From Chthonomonadaceae bacterium (GTDB lineage: Bacteria > Armatimonadota > Chthonomonadetes > Chthonomonadales > Chthonomonadaceae), in NCBI GenBank assembly GCA_025352825.1, contig JANXSG010000239.1, positions 1 to 64,000 of the forward strand: 64,000 nt of DNA. Reading direction: 5' to 3'. The first letter of the stretch is position 1; every line of letters starts with the position of its first letter. Below, piece by piece: positions 41,285-51,571 of the stretch. The notes under the pieces are model-generated. The model was given only the letters and a program-made list of their open reading frames with translations. It did not search any database and had not been told where the DNA came from. A program made the position numbers and the translations under genes.

Positions 41285-44200
41285 TTAGAAAGGTCTGTCG
41301 CTGTACTGCGGTTGTTCTAATAACGATGTAGATGTGCCGCCGGTTCCACTTCCAATGCTTCGCTTGATGGGGCCCTGTGCGGCTGGGAATGTCTCGTTGG
41401 GTATCAACCAAACGATTGCGCTGCCAGGGAGCGTACCAACAGGCGTATTCTTTGTCAGAGTGCCATTGCTTAGCCGATATAGCTGATTATTGATGGTGGT
41501 GGTGCTATAGCCGTCATACATATTATTTGCATCTACATGAAGATAGTAGTCTCTGCTTCTGATCTCAAATACTTCGCCGTGAATATCGCCTCGTGTGATA
41601 TTGGGTGCATTGAATACAATTTTTACATTGTCCGGCCCAGTGTAACTATTTGTGATCAAGTAGTGTGGGTAGAACTGCATCGTGTTCGCATCGTAATCAG
41701 CTTGATTGAGCCGCCGAATACTGGCTGCAATAAGCCGCCGCCCTGTCAGATGATAGTAGTCCTCGCTGGAAACCATCCACTCGACCACCGCTTCTGCTTT
41801 GCCATTCACGGAGGTCGGGCGAAGTACATAGCATCCAGATGCATCTGCCATTAGATAACGTGGTGTCGTGTTGGCTGCGTTTGTACCTACGCTGAACTCT
41901 TTAAAATACGTCGGATTATGGATAGCCTGATGCCGAACGATAGTTCCGTTTGCATCCACTATGGCAATACTATTCACTATCGTTGATACATAGCCGTCCT
42001 TATTCGCCTGCGCATTGCTGTTAAAATCTCGCTGAATGACAGCAATCGATCCGCCAGGCCCTTCCGCTCCACCACCATCTAATCCAGTAACAACCGTTCC
42101 GCTATCCCTCGCCGACTGCCGAACGTTATCAACTGCAGAGAGCATGTACAGTTTTTTGGAGCTTGGATCAATAAACTCCTGAATAGTTCGATAGTGATAC
42201 TTCAGATTTTGTTCCGAAAGGGAGCGAGTGGTGAATACCACCTGGTGCTGCATAGACGCCGAACTCCCATCCGACCCTGTCATCACCAGGACGGCGCCAT
42301 TGGATGAGTAGGCATCGACCACCTCAATATTTCGGAAGTTTCCGCTGTCCGCAATAAGATAGTGCACTACATATGAATTACCATTCGAAGTATATGTCAC
42401 TCCACTATCTCTATTCACGATGCTATAGTTGACCCCATTCTGAGGATACACTTCCGTGAACACTTCGACATCACTGGGCTGGTTCAATGTAAGTGGGTCA
42501 CCTGGGCGTAGAACCTGAAGTTCGTTCGAGACCGAATGAATTTCCCATGTTACACCGCTGCCTTTATCCATTTGCAGCACACGATTATTGCCGGTATCGA
42601 CCACCAGATAGTCACTGATGGATGTACGACGAACGACCGACGGCCTGGAGAAGGCGACTTTGGTCTGTGTGATATTTCCAGAATTACCAAGAATGCCACC
42701 TGTAATCCCAAATGAGTTGGTGGAATCTACGCTCCAGACAGCGTCTCCATTCCAGTTCACTTCGATCAGCCGTGTGTTATCTGCAATGGTGGTAAGTCTG
42801 TTGTCCAGAGCAGCAAGTCCTCTTGGAGTACCTACATAAACCACATTCGCACTACCTAATGGGGCATTGATAACTGGATTTGATGTGATGGCTGGATTGA
42901 GTGGTGCAATAGTCGATTGAATATGCACTCTGGAAACTCCGTTGCTAAATAGAAGCGGCACTAGTCCGGAAGGTGTATCTATGGGTAGATCCACGGAGAC
43001 AACATTGCCATTTTCTAATCCAAAATAAAGTGAACTGCCAATGATAGATGGGCCGCTTCTAGTAGTAGAGTTGCCCAGTGTGGGCTGAGGAATCACTATG
43101 TACCATAGAAGGTTATCCAACGGAGCTTTACCATTCCCAGCAGGATACCGCTCTACAGGATTTCCATTCACAACGAGTGTAATAGGCAGCGCCGTGTTAA
43201 AACTGTCGCTTCCGCTGGATGCACCATTACCAAGAGAAAACGAGTTTCCTCCCGAGCGAAAATCAGTTATCGTGATGGTATCCGTATCCGTATCTGCAGT
43301 AAAATTGACACCAGGCATCAGCTTCACATATTGTGATTGATTGGAAGCGTTGGTATAGCGAGTGGTATCAACCTGCTGAAGGGAAACAGTCGTAATGTCT
43401 GCGGGCAGTGCCCCTTTATTCACAGTAAATGATAATGTGGGGTGCGACTTCAGCGCAAGAATTACCGTATGGGAGGTATTTCCAACAAGGGCATTGCCCA
43501 GCGAATAGATAATTCCATTAGATTCTGCCACATTCCCAATAGCTTTGTAGCCAGTGAGTGACTGTCCGGTCTGGTTTACTAATCTAGGCGAGATAGTATC
43601 TGTACCATAGACTCCACCATTCGGCGGGGAAAACATCCAGTTCATCTTGGATCCAATAGCAGGTGTTACTGCCTTATTGATAATTACCTGGTCATGAAAA
43701 CTGCATATTCTATCTGGAGCTGGTTTGGTCGAAATCGATTCTGTGCGCGTATCAAAAACACTCACTAGCAGGTCATCCGAGGAAGAAAGCACCGGAGTAC
43801 CAGTTAACAACTGCTCCTGTGTACCACTCGGATTGAAGGTTACAAAAGAACGCGTTCGGAATACCGAAATGAAATCTTGAGCGACAGGGATTGTGCCGCC
43901 TATTTTAATGGCCGACCAATCCACTGTGTAGTCTGCAAATATTCTATTGCCCGCAGCGATAGCCGCTGGCAGTACCGCGACCATATCGCGTGCACCCTGA
44001 GTTCCCAGAAAATTAACCGTGAAATCACCTTTTGAGTAGTAGTATGTTTTGACTTCGCTGCCGTTCGCATCGATCTCGTGCAGTACCGGAAGCAGAGATG
44101 GGCTGGCAGATGATTGCAGAGGAATTGCGGGAGCCCACCATGGTACTTGCCCCCTGTCTAAGGTTGCTCGGAACTGGCTGGGACTTCCGTTATTCAACAT

Positions 44201-46099
44201 CGGCTCTTTGCGGGTACTGAACCACATTCCCATCACCGAGTCGGGATTCGGGGAGCCATTGGCTCCATCATGAGTGGGCACATACACAATTTTGTCAATC
44301 GCGCCTGTAGAATCATCCTTCACATAACCTACCGACACATTTCCCACCACATCATTCAGACCGATGGAGAGCGCAAGTACCGGAGGCGCATACCCAGCTC
44401 TGTAATCCGAATTTGGGTTAGGATCTGCTCCGAAAACGTTATTTCCTGTCACAGGATCGACAGGAACGATTCGCCATGGAGATGTTAAGCTATTCTGCGA
44501 ATTATGCTGAACCGTGAACAGTACTCCCTCGGAATAGGCTGGAGAAGGAGCTGGCAGAAACAGACGTACACTCGCAGGCCTGCGTGGAATCGTAAGGCTT
44601 GGGCTTAAATTTCCTGTAGTTGGTCCGTTTCGCTGCCACAAGATCGTGGTAGTGCCCAGAAGATTACCGCTTGCATCCTGCGGACGGGCATTGAATGCGA
44701 CTGTTACTCCAGTGGCTGTAGTCACAGTTAGTACGTCTAACGGTCGGCTGTTAATAGCATCCCATACGGAGACTATGGTAGGCGTACTCACGATGTCGTT
44801 CGCGCCTGTTCCGGTGATAGTCTTCAAATCTGCACGCCAGACCTCATCAAATGGCGCTCCAAAACTGTGGTCCGGAATACCGTCATCGATTAACTGCCTG
44901 CCACTAAGGCTTTGATCCGGGTTGGTATCAAAAGCGTGAATAATATTCAAGTTATCGACGTAGTAAGCCATGCCCTTCGCCACGACAGCACCAGTTCCGG
45001 GATTCTGATCTGTAACGTTATCATCGATGCTCGCCCACTTTAAACCCAGGGTACTTCCAATGTTTTCTGAGATACTGGTCGAGCGGCGTACATTGGCATT
45101 TGCAGAAGGAATGCTGCTCAGCCAGGAAAGTATATTATAGGAGAATTTAAGATCAGTCACCGGGGCATTAAGGAAGGTTTCACCACTGATAACTCCCCGG
45201 TTGGCGCCATATCCTCCAACACGGTCATTAATACTGCTTGCTGAACCAGAAGAACTGACCAATAGATGTCCTGCTCCAAAATCTCCCGCTGAAACAAAGG
45301 GCAGCCCATTCGTCAGCACTACCGGCCCTAAAATATTGGGGTCTGTAATAGCGCTCAGGGCATGTCTTGAAGCAGATCCGCCTGCGCCTAATCTCAATAC
45401 GTCCGTATTGCTCAGGCTGTATGGGTAGTTTATGATGGGGTGATTGGCAGGTGGAAAAGGAAGTGAAACAGTTCCGATTGCACCACTGAAGTTCATCACA
45501 GGAAGCAGAAATGATCCACTATTACTAATGGTGAGGCCGCCCTCATCTTCCAGCCATATCGTACCGCCTGCATCCGCATAGTGCCGCAATTTTTCGCGCT
45601 CATCGGGACTGAATGAAATCGCCTTCGAGGAGGCAATAAGCACGAGATCAAACTGAGAAAGATCGTTTTGGCTGACAGAGTCCAGATCAACTTCCCAGTA
45701 AGCGGCCATATTTTTACCCAGTTGGGAACCTACTTGAAAAGACTGGTATTCGCGAGTGCCTGCAGTGAAGGCAGGATCGGCGGGGTTCCTGGCCGACCAC
45801 TCATTAATCATTGCCTGGGTGATGCTGGAGGACGCGAGTGGATTCACGAGATTCCAGCCGGCGGGCTTCAGGTCCGTGCGTTTATCCAATATATAAAATA
45901 AGTGTGGAGTACCATTTTCTTTGGCATTTCCGAGTACCGAGGCATTGGAAACAAGCACACATACTTTGACCTGCCTGCGTGAGCTGAAGTAGTTCGTAAC
46001 ATCCGCAGATGTACGGGACATACCACAAAGTAAAGTAGCTGCGGATAGAAATACCATATATATGCTGCCCCAGAATTGTGGGGATTTACTATTTTTCAT
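41285..46099 (-). CDS. Large exported protein (1604 aa) with GATase/DUF4159-like N-terminal region and beta-propeller-like repeats; proposed PilY1-like
   Basis: Signal-like N-terminus; 'DLSQFDLVLIASSKAISFSPDEREKLRHYADAGGTIWLEDEGG'; 'VSVDLPIDTPSG', 'NVVYVGTPRGLAALDNR', 'VVDTGNNRVLQMDKGSGVTWEI'. Confidence 0.8.
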   Translation of the reverse strand: MKNSKSPQFWGSIYMVFLSAATLLCGMSRTSADVTNYFSSRRQVKVCVLVSNASVLGNAKENGTPHLFYILDKRTDLKPAGWNLVNPLASSSITQAMINEWSARNPADPAFTAGTREYQSFQVGSQLGKNMAAYWEVDLDSVSQNDLSQFDLVLIASSKAISFSPDEREKLRHYADAGGTIWLEDEGGLTISNSGSFLLPVMNFSGAIGTVSLPFPPANHPIINYPYSLSNTDVLRLGAGGSASRHALSAITDPNILGPVVLTNGLPFVSAGDFGAGHLLVSSSGSASSINDRVGGYGANRGVISGETFLNAPVTDLKFSYNILSWLSSIPSANANVRRSTSISENIGSTLGLKWASIDDNVTDQNPGTGAVVAKGMAYYVDNLNIIHAFDTNPDQSLSGRQLIDDGIPDHSFGAPFDEVWRADLKTITGTGANDIVSTPTIVSVWDAINSRPLDVLTVTTATGVTVAFNARPQDASGNLLGTTTILWQRNGPTTGNLSPSLTIPRRPASVRLFLPAPSPAYSEGVLFTVQHNSQNSLTSPWRIVPVDPVTGNNVFGADPNPNSDYRAGYAPPVLALSIGLNDVVGNVSVGYVKDDSTGAIDKIVYVPTHDGANGSPNPDSVMGMWFSTRKEPMLNNGSPSQFRATLDRGQVPWWAPAIPLQSSASPSLLPVLHEIDANGSEVKTYYYSKGDFTVNFLGTQGARDMVAVLPAAIAAGNRIFADYTVDWSAIKIGGTIPVAQDFISVFRTRSFVTFNPSGTQEQLLTGTPVLSSSDDLLVSVFDTRTESISTKPAPDRICSFHDQVIINKAVTPAIGSKMNWMFSPPNGGVYGTDTISPRLVNQTGQSLTGYKAIGNVAESNGIIYSLGNALVGNTSHTVILALKSHPTLSFTVNKGALPADITTVSLQQVDTTRYTNASNQSQYVKLMPGVNFTADTDTDTITITDFRSGGNSFSLGNGASSGSDSFNTALPITLVVNGNPVERYPAGNGKAPLDNLLWYIVIPQPTLGNSTTRSGPSIIGSSLYFGLENGNVVSVDLPIDTPSGLVPLLFSNGVSRVHIQSTIAPLNPAITSNPVINAPLGSANVVYVGTPRGLAALDNRLTTIADNTRLIEVNWNGDAVWSVDSTNSFGITGGILGNSGNITQTKVAFSRPSVVRRTSISDYLVVDTGNNRVLQMDKGSGVTWEIHSVSNELQVLRPGDPLTLNQPSDVEVFTEVYPQNGVNYSIVNRDSGVTYTSNGNSYVVHYLIADSGNFRNIEVVDAYSSNGAVLVMTGSDGSSASMQHQVVFTTRSLSEQNLKYHYRTIQEFIDPSSKKLYMLSAVDNVRQSARDSGTVVTGLDGGGAEGPGGSIAVIQRDFNSNAQANKDGYVSTIVNSIAIVDANGTIVRHQAIHNPTYFKEFSVGTNAANTTPRYLMADASGCYVLRPTSVNGKAEAVVEWMVSSEDYYHLTGRRLIAASIRRLNQADYDANTMQFYPHYLITNSYTGPDNVKIVFNAPNITRGDIHGEVFEIRSRDYYLHVDANNMYDGYSTTTINNQLYRLSNGTLTKNTPVGTLPGSAIVWLIPNETFPAAQGPIKRSIGSGTGGTSTSLLEQPQYSDRPF

Positions 46100-46156
46100 C
46101 TATTCTCACCTTCTAGCGGGAGCAGGTTATCATAGAATACGCTGCACTGCGCTCCA

Positions 46157-49100
46157 TTAAGAACCAATTACACGATCACTCTCACCGAAATACAGTCTTC
46201 CCGGACATACCGGCAGACGCGGTATGGGCGGCAGTACTTGTCGTACCGAGGGCAGAATCTCCACACCATTGCTCATTACAGCCGGCTGTACGACGCTGCG
46301 TAAGGCTCGGCGGGATCTGTATAATGTATTTGCACCGTTAATATCCATAAGTCCGGCATCGGAAGGGTTCAAATACGGCATTGCCAGCACCGGATCGTAC
46401 ACATATCTTAGTCCGCGTGCGATTGGGTAGTCTCCATTCACGGGGCTTTTCTCTAATGGAGTCCGGAAGTCTTTCGTCAGGTCTTCTCCAGCGACATAGC
46501 CCGCTGGGTCGTGCCCCATCATATGCGAGTCGGGTACTGGCTGCGCGCTGGAACCGTATACTGCAGGGAAATATCCCCATCGTGCCATCCATAAAGCCTG
46601 ATCGCTAGCGGAAGCGCTATAGTTCTCCACAATGGAACCATAGAGTGTAATACGTACATCTGCGGGTTCATTGTAAAATGGATAGAGATCTTTCATCTGG
46701 CGATCTGCAGGTGTATCTGTTTTATCGTTATAAGAACTGCGTATCCCTTTGGCTGTATACGCCAAGCGAGTATCGTTAGGATCTGGATTCAAAGGATATC
46801 CCGGAATTACAAAGAAGGATCTCTCCTGTGCATACAGCATCGCCTCAATGCGTACATCCATCGGAACCACCATTGCGGCTCCAAGAAGATAGTCCGTGCT
46901 TCCTCCGGTTCCCAATCTCGTGGATGCTCCGGATTGATCGATCATGAATCTCAGCAGATTATCTACCCCAGGATTAGGATTAATAATGTACTGGCCATTT
47001 CCGATATCAAGCGGGAATGCCTTCTGCTCGAAAAACGGGGCAATCCCCACTGGATTAGGAATATTTCCACCGGTAATACCTACAGGATAGTCCACTCCAG
47101 TACTAAACTGATATAGCGTGTCCAGCGGCCCGGCCGGATCGTTCGGCGGCAGACCCGGATTAATCATCAGGTTCATATAGGCAGGACCGGGTTCCATTGC
47201 CGCATGACGAAGCATCAAATAGAGTGGACTGCCGCTGCCCGAAGTCTGATAGTCAGTGGTAGGATCGACTCCAAAACTAAAACTGGTATCGTAGTTTTGT
47301 CGTGTCAGCCCAATCTGAGTATTGAATGCATCCAGATCTGGGGTCATTCGACTCCAGCTATTAGACTGGTTTTGCGGTGACATAAACATGGTTGTATTTA
47401 CACAGACGTAGTCTTTAGCCAAAATAGCACAACTGGAAGCACGCTCTTTTACAATACTTCCACCAGTACTGAAGGTTCCATCACCTTTTACAAGGCTCCC
47501 TTCGATATATGCTGTACCACCTGTAACAATGGTAAGATGCACACGGCCAAGTTTATGATGTGTTGCATCTTCTGCCGCGACCGCTGGGTCTGTATAGGTT
47601 CCGAATGTCCCTTTTACTCGAACATTCCCTTCAAGCATCAATACCAGATTTACCCCGTAGGAATTCGGGTCTGAGAAAGGATTAACATATCCTGCTGGAG
47701 CGTTGGGATCGTTCTGAGCTAGATCACCATCATGATCGAGAGCATTTACAGGAAAGATATTCCCGTTCGGCAGTTGGTAGTGAGTCCGTTCCCAATCAGA
47801 TAGTGGAATTTCAATTACCTTCCCGCCCTGCTGTGTGGTTGGGCTGCCATCCGGATAGGTAAATACTTTATCGTCATCCCGAGTAATTCGTATCCGATCA
47901 CCTAGCAGTTCGACAAGCGCGCCCGGTGGAACATAGAACGGCCCCTTCCAGTAACCCTGAGCAAAGCCCGCTTTCGGATTCAACCAGTCGGCGCGAAGCG
48001 AGTATCCGCCATTTAATCCTGTAGTAGATGTCTCTGGCTGAAGGTCATCAAAGTTACCCACGTAAATTCCGCCGGTTCCCCAACCACCCTGACCGTTGTT
48101 GTAAGTTGATGATAGCCATTTTCCGTCATCGCGGGTCATGGCGCGATATCTGCTGACTCCGGTACCGTCCGCTTCTGTATCTATATTTGGCGGATCGAGG
48201 AAGGATATGCTTCTAGTACGGCCATACAAATCTGGCCCGGTTGAGCTGTCGCGAATAATCCCAGAAAGTGTATCAAAGTTAGGGCTGTCACTAGGAAGAA
48301 CAATTCCATTATTTCCCAGCGCTATATCGATCGGCTGGTTTACCGCCACCTGATTCACAGGAGCCTGCGTAGTCCCTCGTGTGCCAGCTAACTTAATCGT
48401 GCCATCTACATGCAGTCCTTCAGACATACCATTAAATCCAGCGCCGCGAGGACTTTCGTAGAGCAGAACATCTCCGCCTATCTCCAAGTCACTTCCAACG
48501 CGCATTGGATATCCAAAAAGGATATGATTATTTGAAATGCCTGTTGGAAAGCCGGATGCATCTGTGTTCAGTGCAATATCCGGATCGCCTAACGGCATAG
48601 ATAGATCGTGTTCACCCACGGACACTCCCATGAAGTTCGTCATATTACGATGATCTTTGTTCGTAATCCAGCGAGCAAACTCTGTTCCAAGCGGCTTATA
48701 CATCACCAGTTCGCTTCGGAGCCGTGGCGAGGGGCCGTTCTGCACAAATATAGTGGGATCGGTCCCGCTTCCCAGGTCACCTGTACGGCCGACCGATTCT
48801 ACTTTGATCGCTTGACTCTTTGGGTCATCCGCATGTGGATCATAGGTGACGCGAATCAGACTGCGTCCGCCTTTTACATAGAGCCTTGTAAAGTGCAAAT
48901 CATGAAGCCAGTAGTAGTCCGGGTCAGACGCGCCTACAGGGCTGTAGCCAGGGATTACAGTGGGGGCTGTCGGCGTTGGACGCCAGTCTGCTCCTGCTTT
49001 GGTGGTCATCAGCTGCGTTTCACAGTAGACCAAGCCCATCTCAGCAAACGACCGGGCAATTTGAGAATCCTTACTTCGGCCAGCAGCTACTAGATTTCGA

Positions 49101-49234
49101 GCGATCTGCGCGACGAATATTCCACCAATGAATAGCAGCACAAAAAGCACAGCAATAGCGACTATCAGAGTTTGACCACGATGGCTGCGTCTGACTATTT
49201 TAAGGGGGCGTGTTTGCGAGATTAGTTGATTCAT
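46157..49234 (-). CDS. PilX-like large minor pilin/pseudopilin (1025 aa)
   Basis: 'RRSHRGQTLIVAIAVLFVLLFIGGIFVAQIARNLVAAGRSKDSQIARSFAEMGLVYCETQL'; PilX-type helix without the +5 Glu. Confidence 0.72.
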   Translation of the reverse strand: MNQLISQTRPLKIVRRSHRGQTLIVAIAVLFVLLFIGGIFVAQIARNLVAAGRSKDSQIARSFAEMGLVYCETQLMTTKAGADWRPTPTAPTVIPGYSPVGASDPDYYWLHDLHFTRLYVKGGRSLIRVTYDPHADDPKSQAIKVESVGRTGDLGSGTDPTIFVQNGPSPRLRSELVMYKPLGTEFARWITNKDHRNMTNFMGVSVGEHDLSMPLGDPDIALNTDASGFPTGISNNHILFGYPMRVGSDLEIGGDVLLYESPRGAGFNGMSEGLHVDGTIKLAGTRGTTQAPVNQVAVNQPIDIALGNNGIVLPSDSPNFDTLSGIIRDSSTGPDLYGRTRSISFLDPPNIDTEADGTGVSRYRAMTRDDGKWLSSTYNNGQGGWGTGGIYVGNFDDLQPETSTTGLNGGYSLRADWLNPKAGFAQGYWKGPFYVPPGALVELLGDRIRITRDDDKVFTYPDGSPTTQQGGKVIEIPLSDWERTHYQLPNGNIFPVNALDHDGDLAQNDPNAPAGYVNPFSDPNSYGVNLVLMLEGNVRVKGTFGTYTDPAVAAEDATHHKLGRVHLTIVTGGTAYIEGSLVKGDGTFSTGGSIVKERASSCAILAKDYVCVNTTMFMSPQNQSNSWSRMTPDLDAFNTQIGLTRQNYDTSFSFGVDPTTDYQTSGSGSPLYLMLRHAAMEPGPAYMNLMINPGLPPNDPAGPLDTLYQFSTGVDYPVGITGGNIPNPVGIAPFFEQKAFPLDIGNGQYIINPNPGVDNLLRFMIDQSGASTRLGTGGSTDYLLGAAMVVPMDVRIEAMLYAQERSFFVIPGYPLNPDPNDTRLAYTAKGIRSSYNDKTDTPADRQMKDLYPFYNEPADVRITLYGSIVENYSASASDQALWMARWGYFPAVYGSSAQPVPDSHMMGHDPAGYVAGEDLTKDFRTPLEKSPVNGDYPIARGLRYVYDPVLAMPYLNPSDAGLMDINGANTLYRSRRALRSVVQPAVMSNGVEILPSVRQVLPPIPRLPVCPGRLYFGESDRVIGS

Positions 49235-49295
49235 AGTCTCAAGGCTCCTGCGAAAGTTCGGAATGCGTTCTGTTGTCTCTATATTAGAAGACTCA

Positions 49296-51557
49296 TTAGT
49301 GCTGAAGGTTCCGAACCTTGATTTTCTGTGTGAGCGACGTCGATTGGGGGGTGCTGGTGGCCGAATCGTACAGCCGTGCCTCTAGCGAGAAACTCATAAG
49401 TTCTCTTGTAAGGTAGTCCACTTTTACCACATCGTTCGGCCGATTCATCTGAAAGCTGTACGTAATCTCAATAGGCGCTGCCGGGATAGTGCCGTCCACA
49501 GTTCCGGTATTATCAGACATATAGAGGGGAAGGCTGTTAGTGCCGACTAAATTTGAGTTGGGCTGGGATGTATCAGATGTATCTGGAATACTGTTAAACT
49601 CTATATATCCAATATGGAGGCGCGGATCGGAAGAGTTACCCGAATTTCCCACGTCTTCATAGTTGATTTTGTATTGATTAAGACCTGTAATATCCCCGGA
49701 GTTCGAAGCGACACGCGTGTACAGAATTCGGTGGCCGTAATGTACACCAGCCTGTTGGTCCGGGCCGTATATTTTCTCGGAGCCCGGCACAATTCGTACC
49801 GTAGAGTACCAGTTAGTACCCGCATCTAAGGGCGAAGTAAGACCAGGCGGATTCAACTGTTGGCCATTCCAGATGGTGGTAGGCAGCGCGGTTCGCATGT
49901 CGATATATCGTTTATCGTAGGAACTTGTCAGATTGCCATTCACATCTGCTGGGCTATAGTAGGCCGGCAGCGGACGATTTGTAGCATCATGTATCAATAC
50001 TGTTGAAGGGAACGAGAAATTAACTGCACCGCGCTGTGGATCCACCGTGAATGCAAATTTTATATTAGATATATTCGCAGGATCAAACACTCCATTTATT
50101 AAATGCGGCCCCACATCGCCCGTATCGCCAGCTGCCAGCGCTGGATCCTGACCAGGAATCGCCTGGTAGTGCAGCACCTTCCGATTTACGAAGTTATTTC
50201 CAATATCGCGCACCTCATACTGGTAATAATCGAGAGGCGACTGGTTCATAGGATCGCTTCCAGGGGAAATTGATCGATAGACAGAAACTCTGTACGGAAG
50301 TTCCCAGTGTGTGTATTGTGATAAAAAAGTAGGCGAAGCGGTAGTAGGAGCTTCGTTACCACTATCTGTAAGAAGCGTAGGTGAGGCAGGGTCGTTTTGC
50401 ACAAAGGCTGGTGCAAAAGTTGCCAATGGGCGAACTTCTGGCCTGGGATGCAAGTACTGCTTGGTATTGGCTGTGTCCGCAAAAGTATCGTATTTAATGG
50501 TGTCGTCGTCGTTACGCTGAAGTGCAATCATATCCACATAATTAAGCGGCATCAGAGAATTGGCAGCAGCCTGCCAATTCTCTGCGATCTGGACTTTTCC
50601 ATCACCGTTCAGGTCTTTCCAGCCGGCGACAGCCCATTTATCCGAGCTGCCAGCAGTAGCCTCTTTTCCACCAGCAAGTGAGTTATCGTAAAAAAAGTTG
50701 GGATCGTCTAGAACTATTTTTCCGGTCTTGTCGCCCGCACCGTCTGTATGGAACAGTCTGAGGTTTGGAATGAATGTCGGTTTTGCAGCATTGCTGGTTG
50801 GATCTGGAATAAAGGTGAGCACTTCTGCTTTATAGAAGGTGTAACGGTTGTCTTTATCAGTACCAATAGCAGGGTCGGACCATCTGTTGCCGTACGAATT
50901 TGCAGGCATGCCATTCTGTGCAGCGTCTCCGGGTAAGTTTGGATCGATAGCATGGGTGTCTACTGTTGTTGCGTTGTGAACAAGCCCGATCCAGATGCGA
51001 TTCAGTGTAAGTCCAGGAGCTAACGGAAAGGCATATCCACTCAAACTGGAACCGATGCCGGAATACATGGGCTTACCATTAGTTGGGTCGATAGGTGTGG
51101 CGCCAGGCGTCTGATCTAATTGGCGGGCAGGAGCAACGTACTGCACCATCGTAAAATACGTTGGCATCAGTATTGGGGCACCCGACTGATCGTTGAACCA
51201 CAAATTCAGAGGTGACTGGGCGTTATCAAACACATATACTGAGTTCGAGAGCTCACCTGATATCTCACGCATCAGCTCACGGGCTTTGGTCTGAGTTTCT
51301 ATCTGTGTCCCAGATTTTCGGGTAAGGTTGAAGCTCTGCACGAGCGGCTTGAAAATCAACGTCAATAATATGGAAGTAAGCGCTATTACCACAAGCAGCT
51401 CAATAAGCGTAAATCCATTTATCAAAACCGGGCTTTTTTTGGGCATCTGAAATTCAAACTCAGCTGTTCCGCTAACTAGTTTCCTCATGGCTGATTCTGC
51501 CTTATCTTTATTCAAAGTATCTGCAATCGCTCGGATCGAAACAGGCTGGTTATACAT
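49296..51557 (-). CDS. PilW-like prepilin-type protein (753 aa ORF)
   Basis: '[65 protein letters not shown]'; true start may be internal. Confidence 0.82.
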   Translation of the reverse strand: MYNQPVSIRAIADTLNKDKAESAMRKLVSGTAEFEFQMPKKSPVLINGFTLIELLVVIALTSILLTLIFKPLVQSFNLTRKSGTQIETQTKARELMREISGELSNSVYVFDNAQSPLNLWFNDQSGAPILMPTYFTMVQYVAPARQLDQTPGATPIDPTNGKPMYSGIGSSLSGYAFPLAPGLTLNRIWIGLVHNATTVDTHAIDPNLPGDAAQNGMPANSYGNRWSDPAIGTDKDNRYTFYKAEVLTFIPDPTSNAAKPTFIPNLRLFHTDGAGDKTGKIVLDDPNFFYDNSLAGGKEATAGSSDKWAVAGWKDLNGDGKVQIAENWQAAANSLMPLNYVDMIALQRNDDDTIKYDTFADTANTKQYLHPRPEVRPLATFAPAFVQNDPASPTLLTDSGNEAPTTASPTFLSQYTHWELPYRVSVYRSISPGSDPMNQSPLDYYQYEVRDIGNNFVNRKVLHYQAIPGQDPALAAGDTGDVGPHLINGVFDPANISNIKFAFTVDPQRGAVNFSFPSTVLIHDATNRPLPAYYSPADVNGNLTSSYDKRYIDMRTALPTTIWNGQQLNPPGLTSPLDAGTNWYSTVRIVPGSEKIYGPDQQAGVHYGHRILYTRVASNSGDITGLNQYKINYEDVGNSGNSSDPRLHIGYIEFNSIPDTSDTSQPNSNLVGTNSLPLYMSDNTGTVDGTIPAAPIEITYSFQMNRPNDVVKVDYLTRELMSFSLEARLYDSATSTPQSTSLTQKIKVRNLQH

Positions 51558-51571
51558 CCAGAAATGACCTG

